A DNA stretch of 64,000 nucleotides, taken from contig NC_084761.1 in the NCBI RefSeq assembly GCF_028858725.1, positions 33,510,501-33,574,500 on the forward strand, read 5' to 3'. Source of the DNA: Colius striatus (taxonomy: Eukaryota; Chordata; Aves; Coliiformes; Coliidae). Made by a program: the position numbers and the translations under genes. Below the pieces are notes generated by a model. That model ran no database searches. It worked only from the letters and a program-made list of their open reading frames with translations, and was not told the DNA's origin. This document shows, piece by piece, positions 61,801-64,000 of the stretch (the stretch's first letter is position 1; every line of letters begins with the position of its first letter).

Positions 61801-63440
61801 TAAGAGCCAAGTAGCCTTGGAATATGCTCAAGATGTTATCTTGCTTTTCTTTTGGTTCCTGAGAGAGATAAAACATTTCTAAGAAAAATGTAAAATGTGA
61901 GACAACTTATTCTAGAAATAGGTGTGTGCTTTAACAAGGAAAATTTCTACCGTAGGCTACATGCAGTACTACATAAATGTCTTGTCTTCAGGACTTAGAG
62001 TAACCATTTTCTTTCCGTTTTAAACAACCTTCTTCACTACCATTTTTTGAGCTGCTGCTGTCATTTAGTATCCTATAATATTTCCCTGCACTTAAATAAC
62101 TAACTTACTTTCAGATCACTTATTATAAAAAAGTATAATAGTTAAATACACATTTGATAGATGCACTGCAAGATAAATTATATTTAAGTTACATTCCCAT
62201 TCCCTATGCTTGAAAAGTGTGAGCATAAATGACTTAGGTTTTTTTGTAGAAGAAAAACACTGTCTTGCACTTATGATCTAGAACTTACCGTGGTGTGTTC
62301 TATAGAATTCTTAAGATCTGCCTATTTATACAATTTTAATGTGACCACAAACCAGGAGTCATACTTCTGTATGTATTCAAAGTGTAACTTTCAGTATTGT
62401 GCGTCGTACTCTAAATAAGAGTTTTGGCTTTCAATTTAAAAGAACTGACAACCTATACTTTTTCTGTCCTTCTCATGTGCTTTTTCTGTGCAAACTCCTC
62501 GGAGCCACTTCATACAAATCTCATCCTTGGAGCTCAGTAGTTACTTTGTTATTATTGTGTACCAACATTGGTAAAATGAAAGAAGGAAACTTCACTGCAA
62601 CTTTCACTATTGTCTCTGTAGTACATTGAACACTTAGTTGTTGTGATTTTGTGGGTATCTTGTTTACCAAAAGATTAGAGTTTATTTCTCAGAGATGTAA
62701 AAATGTTAATTATGCTTTGAGAAGCTCTTGTTTTAGCACTTGGAGTATGATTGTCTTCGTTTATTGAGCCTAACTCCCTCACTAGATGGAGCTGTGAGAC
62801 AGTTTCCATCTTGTAAACTGAAATAGCATGAGTATATTCATGGACTTCAGGTCCCAAGCATTAGATTCTGTTTAAGGGAAATCGACAGGTTTGTTTAAAA
62901 AACCATATCCATTAAATTAGAACACGATGCTGCACTGCTAGTGGTGTTTCAAAAGCAAAATGTTTGCTATTCATGTCCGTAGTGAGTACTTTTGGACATT
63001 TGGCCCCTTAAAATGTTAAAAAACATTTTATAAGTTTCTGAAGCTCCTAAACTTGATATGTGAGCTAAAGAGAGCACTGAATAATTAGTTGTACTGTTGG
63101 AAGATTGTCACAAGTCAAGAATAATGCATGTTCATAGAGTCCTATTCTCAAGCGAGAACTGGTTGAGAAACTAAGGTCCCCTGTCATTTGGCATGTGTCA
63201 AGTTGTTTGTAGAACAGAAAAACTCCAAAAACTTAATTAACACTCTTGTTGGGGGGATTTGGGTTTTTTTTCCCTATTCAGATTGTCCCACATGTGGTCA
63301 GTTTGGTCCACTTCTTCAGAAGAGATGGCTTACCTTCCAGTACAGCCTTTTTGATGCAGTTGACGGAGTTGATACACTGTATGATGTATCATTATTCAGG
63401 ATTTCCAGAGCTGTATGAACCCATTCTGGAAGCTGTGAAG
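52188..63440 (+). CDS. USP38: USP38, ubiquitin carboxyl-terminal hydrolase 38 (N-terminal 404 residues; gene continues past window)
   Basis: Join of 52188-52872, 53705-53840, 60717-60846, 61067-61168 and 63282-63440: 1,212 coding bases, 404 codons with no stop, intron phases 1, 2, 0, 0 and 0. The protein starts MDKILEGLVSSSHPLPLKRV and follows vertebrate USP38 closely, including DPFQRQVG, LIMSCPSVLELF, QHIPLQMITVLIRSLTTDPN, MIDWLSWPLAQH and IHCMMYHYSGFPELYEPILE. Human USP38 has 1,042 residues. The part here is the helical N-terminal region; the USP protease domain with its catalytic Cys and His boxes starts at about residue 445, beyond the right edge. In mammals the enzyme removes ubiquitin chains from substrates such as TBK1 (damping interferon signalling) and the chromatin enzymes LSD1 and KDM5B. 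The start has a full Kozak context, GCCGCCATGG; the frame is open upstream but only through GC-rich leader. Nothing suggests inactivation. Confidence 0.97.
52873..53704 (+). other. USP38: USP38 intron 1
   Basis: 832 bp, phase 1. Begins GTGAGC and ends TTCAACTATTACAG. GC falls quickly after the first 100 bp, marking the island edge. No repeat recognised. Confidence 0.93.
53705..53840 (+). CDS. USP38: USP38 coding exon 2
   Basis: 136 bp, starting with the last two bases of an Asp codon and reading TSFEPSVALASLVQHIPLQ onward to ASMTQALC. Donor CAG|GTATTG. It matches the conserved segment of vertebrate USP38 that follows the exon 1 product directly. Confidence 0.96.
53841..55475 (+). other. USP38: USP38 intron 2, left part
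   Basis: Intron 2 (53841-60716, 6,876 bp, phase 2) begins GTATTG. This part is AT-rich with a short A-run near 53920 and no recognised element. Confidence 0.85.
55476..55480 (+). repeat. target-site duplication, left (GGTAC)
   Basis: GGTAC directly before the LTR terminus TGTCATG, repeated at 56748-56752. Confidence 0.92.
55481..56747 (-). mobile_element. solo LTR of an endogenous retrovirus (family 1, copy B), antisense in USP38 intron 2
   Basis: 1,267 bp with perfect 7-bp inverted termini TGTCATG and CATGACA and a 5-bp target duplication GGTAC. Its own AATAAA lies on the minus strand (55698-55703), so the LTR reads against USP38. Directly inside its 5' end, the terminal TGTCATG is followed by GTTTGA and CATGACA, so the end can fold into a hairpin with a 7-bp stem. 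The interior repeats the 36-bp and 81-bp-type arrays of copy A. No viral genes remain. Antisense orientation is what is usually tolerated in introns, since it avoids premature polyadenylation of the host transcript. Confidence 0.94.
56748..56752 (+). repeat. target-site duplication, right (GGTAC)
   Basis: Follows CATGACA at the LTR terminus and equals 55476-55480. Confidence 0.92.
56753..59260 (+). other. USP38: USP38 intron 2, middle part
   Basis: AT-rich intronic sequence without a recognised element. A 65-codon frame near 58538 is T-rich and looks like chance. Confidence 0.7.
59261..59477 (-). mobile_element. old CR1 fragment in USP38 intron 2
   Basis: TAGAATAGAATCATAG-type tail on the left, then GGAAGGTACCTCATCCAGTCC, GGAAGCAGGACCAGC, CACACATTGTTGCTCAAAAC and CCTTGTCCAGTC. 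The order matches an older, diverged CR1 subfamily on the minus strand, ending near TTTTTTCCTTACAC. Confidence 0.7.
60163..60528 (+). mobile_element. CR1 LINE fragment, plus orientation, in USP38 intron 2
   Basis: The longest CR1 piece here. It starts with CTGGGACTGTTTAGGCTAG and AAGAGGAGACTGAGGGGG, continues through GTTGGGACATCCC, GGTAATGGGATGAAGCTGG, GGCACAGGCTGCCCAGAG and CCTGATCTAGGTGGACCTGC, and ends with a decayed ATTATATGATTTTATG tail. It ends 188 bp before exon 3, clear of the acceptor. Confidence 0.93.
60717..60846 (+). CDS. USP38: USP38 coding exon 3
   Basis: 130 bp. Acceptor TTTTTTAATCTTTCAG; completes an Arg codon and reads MIDWLSWPLAQHVETWVIAL and on to TILIDVTLLKIEL. Donor TTG|GTATGT. 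Near-identical to vertebrate USP38. Confidence 0.97.
60847..61066 (+). other. USP38: USP38 intron 3
   Basis: 220 bp, phase 0, GTATGT to TTTTTTTCAG. No element seen. Confidence 0.93.
61067..61168 (+). CDS. USP38: USP38 coding exon 4
   Basis: 102 bp, 34 codons exactly, reading VFNRLWFPLVRPGALAVLSH and on to HSPEAFHL. Donor TTG|GTAAGT (consensus). Flanked by phase 0 introns, so skipping it would keep the frame. Confidence 0.97.
61169..63281 (+). other. USP38: USP38 intron 4
   Basis: 2,113 bp, phase 0, GTAAGT to TTTTTCCCTATTCAG. Contains a T-run near 61711. No repeat family or nested gene recognised. Confidence 0.88.
63282..63440 (+). CDS. USP38: USP38 coding exon 5
   Basis: 159 bp, 53 codons, starting IVPHVVSLVHFFRRDGLPSS and ending YEPILEAVK. 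Donor AAG|GTATAT. Small changes from the mammalian protein (FFRRDG for SFKNDG) but no gap. Confidence 0.97.
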
Positions 63441-64000
63441 GTATATTAGGAATTCTTCAGAGCATGGAATGTTTTTGTTTTGTTTTCTCAACTATGAAAC
63501 CTGTAATTCCATAGTTGTAGATTCTTTACAAATTGGCTAGGAGAAACAGCTAACCACATAATCTCACGTCAGTTCTCTTTTTTTAAATATGTTGGTATAA
63601 AGTGTCCTGAGTGGCCCATGTGATTATAGAAGGCTCTTCAGAGAAGCCTAAAATGAGATCCTTTATTAAGAGTACAATCTAATTTCTTAAGCCTCATTTA
63701 ACTATTAATATGTGTTCTTGAGGTGTGTTCTAGACATTTCATTTCAACCCAAACCGGAAACTAACTCTTCAAACTGACACGTAGAGCACTGATAGTGTTG
63801 AAGTATGTTCCAAGTAGTATTTGACATGGTGATTTAATCTTTAGCTAGCTCCAAAACATGATTAATTAAGCACTACATTTTAATACTGCAGTCACTATTG
63901 TATGCCTCCCAAAGGATGCTGGTTTATGCTCTTTCAAAGCGAAATTTGTCTTTTCTAGTTAAATATTTAAGTGCATGATGCACCTAAAAGAGAAAATAAA
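63441..64000 (+). other. USP38: start of USP38 intron 5 (window edge)
   Basis: Phase 0 intron beginning GTATAT. No further exon before the window ends, so at least the protease-domain exons lie to the right. Confidence 0.88.

Overview
The window looks like bird nuclear DNA. About ten fragments of the avian CR1 LINE end in the family's ATTCTATG-type tail (8 on the minus strand, 2 on the plus strand). There are long solo LTRs of types common in birds, a generally AT-rich background, and one GC-rich CpG-island promoter. The only protein-coding gene I can support is USP38, a ubiquitin-specific protease, recognised from its predicted protein. The exact species cannot be read from the sequence.

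Layout. Bases 1 to about 51,600 hold no recognisable protein-coding exon and read as intergenic DNA upstream of USP38. In mammals the next gene upstream is INPP4B, head to head with USP38; no INPP4B exon is seen here. This part contains a solo LTR (1447-2737), an LTR-like candidate (8121-8546), a telomere-bearing insert (11,854-15,514), a second-family solo LTR with clear 5-bp target duplications (39,658-40,728), a small LTR remnant (41,451-41,545), and CR1 pieces. The USP38 CpG island spans about 51,600-52,900 and carries NRF1-like and ETS-like sites. USP38 then runs on the plus strand: exon 1 52,188-52,872, exon 2 53,705-53,840, exon 3 60,717-60,846, exon 4 61,067-61,168, exon 5 63,282-63,440. 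These encode the first 404 residues. The catalytic protease domain lies beyond the right edge. Intron 2 carries an antisense solo LTR (55,481-56,747) and two CR1 copies.

The most unusual object is at 11,804-15,564. A 50-bp direct repeat (49 of 50 identical) brackets a 3,661-bp insert. Its left end is a (CCCTAA)n array with seven perfect copies plus degenerate ones. Its body is GC- and CpG-richer than the flanks and is built from two diverged tandem units of about 1.5 kb. Read on the minus strand, the body shows a series of short exon-like blocks bounded by splice-like signals, and the telomeric repeats lie at its 3' end. I read it as a piece of chromosome end (subtelomere plus telomere) captured at a staggered double-strand break, with the direct repeat as an unusually long target-site duplication. 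The direct repeat, telomeric array and tandem units are visible in the sequence; the origin and mechanism are inference.

The solo LTRs at 1447 and 55,481 belong to one family in opposite orientations. Both contain internal 36-bp and 81-bp-type tandem repeats whose periods are multiples of three, which explains long open frames there that are not genes.
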